Assembly: GCA_946807835.1 (NCBI GenBank)
Contig: OX327700.1
Coordinates: 28,184,001 to 28,248,000 of the forward strand
From: Ailanthus altissimus
Taxonomy: Eukaryota > Streptophyta > Magnoliopsida > Sapindales > Simaroubaceae
Direction of reading: 5' to 3'
Length of the DNA stretch: 64,000 nucleotides
In this document: one piece after another, positions 61,979 through 64,000 of the stretch
Layout of the letters: every line of letters begins with the position of its first letter
Numbering within the stretch: the first letter of the stretch is position 1
Program-made: the position numbers and the translations under genes
Notes under the pieces: model-generated
Database searches by the model: none
Told to the model about the DNA's origin: nothing
The model's input: the letters and a program-made list of their open reading frames with translations, nothing else

Positions 61979-64000
61979 TGTCACGCCCCAGACCCAAAAG
62001 ATCCGACACACGACATCACTTACATTCATTCAATAATACTGCATGTGCACTCATAAATAATATTACACAAAATTTTCAACTTTCCTTCAACACAGAAATC
62101 CTTAGCAAGTTGCTAGTAAGTTCAACACTAAAATCAACTCATAACTTAACATATAAATATAAACTTCTCTTGACCATATTTAAACATTCATTTCAATTTC
62201 TTTCAGAATTATAACAATTGAATTATGACTGGGACAATTAATAAACCGGAGATACGCAGAGTTTTCTCAGAGATTAACACTCTACTACGTCACCAGTAGC
62301 AACTTTGTTACCGGAAGCCCATAATATATTCATTGCAAATTCTTACTTAAAATCAACTAGTAACCACACTTTGAAAACTTAAATCAAATTCAGCCACACA
62401 CAATGAAATAATACATAAGTATTTATTCAATAGGGACAAACCAAATATCCTATCCCACGTGTCCCCAAATGAAACACACAACAACCTAGCAACTTAGGGA
62501 ACCCAAGGAACAGCAGAAGCCTTGCCAAATCCTCTAAGCACACATGCACCTTATTTACCTGAAATCACCATAAACTATAATGAGTATAAAACTCAGTAAG
62601 CATATTAGTTTTTCATATATCAAATACAAATACATATATGTACACAATGCATATGTATGATATGTTGTGATCAATCAAAATCATAATCTTATCAAATCAC
62701 ATATCATGTAGGCGCTTACACATTCTTTCAAAACACATAATAGGAATACCATTACTCAACTACTACTTAGTAGGACTTACATATCACATATCACATAATG
62801 AGCCAAATGTCACTCGTAGGTGACATACCGTATGAGAGGAATAGTACAAGTGAGGTCTTTAAATCACACATATATAACGCTTATGCCCGAAGGTAAAAGC
62901 CAAACCCTCACCCTGATCATCGGTGAGTCCTCTCACATGTACCAATACGCCACCACACGAATGTGATGACTCACACTTCCTTTAGGTACCAATAGGATCC
63001 TCCCTACATACGGAACACATAACATATACCAATCCCGAAGGAAAGGCCACACATAAAGGCTCCACAAATCACATAAAATGCCTACTAAGTTAACAGTGAG
63101 TTCAAGTACCCTCAAATCACAAAATATTTCTCATGGACATATTACACTTCAAAAGCTTTCTTTGTTAAACGCATCTTATTTTGGAAAGCTCACTTTCAAA
63201 AACACATGTATGTCCATGCTCAATGTCAATGCTCACATTCATAAACATATATTCACATTTCATATCAAAATATACTTTGACATATCATAAACATATTCTT
63301 AACCCCATTTACAAAATCATACAAAACAATTATTATGTTTATTGTGATTCCAGTAGTAAGTCTAGTATACTTACCTCTTAACACTTTCAGCTACAAGGCT
63401 TAAATCTCCTTAACCTATCAATGGAGATTAATCCTTTCATAAGCCTCACAATTCACACAAAATACTTTAAATAGCTTACAAAATTATACACAATGCATTT
63501 ATCACATCAAATTGGTCTAAATATTTGGTTTCTCAAAACCTATCATTCTGACCACTTACACTTAACAAAAATTTCTAATACATCAAATGATGTCCAATTA
63601 CTCCAAAATCAGAATATACCATTCTTGACTCATATATCCTTCTTATATATGAATATTATATCAAATTTCCTACACAATCCATTCCATACACACCATCGAA
63701 TCCAAACAACAAACCTGACAGGATCAAGATACTTACTGAACAATATTCAATCTACTAATTTTATAAAATCATATACTAACTTAAAAATTGTAAAACTACC
63801 ACAGAAATACTCTTGACACATATACCAATTCATGATAAATATTTTACTTCAAAATAACTGCCAAAAGTATTTTAAAACTATTTTATTGTTTAACTTTAAA
63901 AACCTATTAATCAAATACTGCAATGAGCTAATACACTTTAGAAAATCATAACACTTCAACCACATTGATCTAAATTCCCAATTCCGAGTATATCACATTA
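61979..64000. mobile_element. Second copy of the 2.6 kb LTR family, incomplete
   Basis: The sequence starts TGTCACGCCCCAG and follows the repeat at 44564-47192 at high similarity. An extra 300-base stretch at about 62110-62400 is absent from the other copy. Since the unit at 44564 is 2.63 kb, this copy should end some 0.9 kb past the window end. It interrupts the copia leader, so it is younger than that element. Frames here are chance. Confidence 0.75.

Noticed and set aside
1..64000. CRISPR array, bacterial operon or prophage
   Set aside because: Repeats found are minisatellites and LTRs with irregular spacing, and genes have introns. All other signals are plant nuclear.
1..64000. tRNA or rRNA genes
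   Set aside because: No cloverleaf with matching A and B boxes, and no rRNA-like sequence, was noticed by eye. The TTGGTATCAGAGC sites are retroelement priming sites, not tRNA genes. A tRNA-finding program would be needed to exclude them fully.

Overview
The window looks like AT-rich nuclear DNA of a flowering plant, most likely a eudicot. Four intact protein-coding genes are recognisable. Two carry GT-AG introns whose phases agree, and their proteins match plant-only families. Between them lie long non-coding stretches and many decayed plant transposable elements. I cannot name the species. There is no operon, CRISPR array or bacterial feature.

Left part (1-28 kb), gene-bearing. An intronless class I small heat-shock protein gene (2775-3254, minus) has a TATA box and heat-shock-element-like motifs upstream. 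A solo LTR of a Ty1/copia-like family lies at 9401-10248. An eight-exon XB3/XBAT31-type ankyrin-RING E3 ubiquitin ligase gene (16089-19133, plus) follows. It is flanked by two ~1.3 kb copies, in opposite orientation, of one terminal-inverted-repeat element whose core is an AT-only minisatellite (13916-15228 and 21216-22552). Next is a three-exon gene for a plant-specific protein of unknown function, At3g17950-like (22945-24635, minus), with a 12-nt first coding exon.

Middle part (28-44 kb), mixed. A decayed MULE transposase (28774-30070, plus) lies next to an opposite-strand DUF1985/Ulp1-type fragment (about 31230-31800), a pairing reminiscent of Kaonashi-type MULEs. An internally deleted copia element with remnants of both LTRs spans about 32630-35064. 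A SIAMESE-RELATED (SMR) type CDK-inhibitor gene with a long acidic insert (36584-37147, minus) is the last intact gene. A protein-gene fragment of unknown family (41787-42104, minus) and a hAT transposase relic (43366-44145) follow.

Right part (44-64 kb), nested retroelements. A 2.63 kb TG...CA repeat with a perfect 5-bp target duplication (44564-47192) has the form of a solo LTR inserted in an older element. That older element carries a broken plant 'gypsy-type transposon' gag-like gene (about 49240-51600). A ~91-bp tandem array (52110-52840) is cut by a 2.2 kb copia LTR (52841-55077, plus). Facing it are minus-strand LTR copies (55600-57783) joined to a degraded copia gag-pol (57806-61587, minus). 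A second copy of the 2.6 kb LTR family starts at 61979 and runs off the window.

The intact genes are unrelated single-copy housekeeping, stress or regulatory genes with no sign of a shared pathway. I found no convincing new biological system. The most informative points are the solo LTR with its target duplication, the inverted minisatellite elements around the XBAT31-like gene, the transposase plus DUF1985 relic and the face-to-face copia LTRs.
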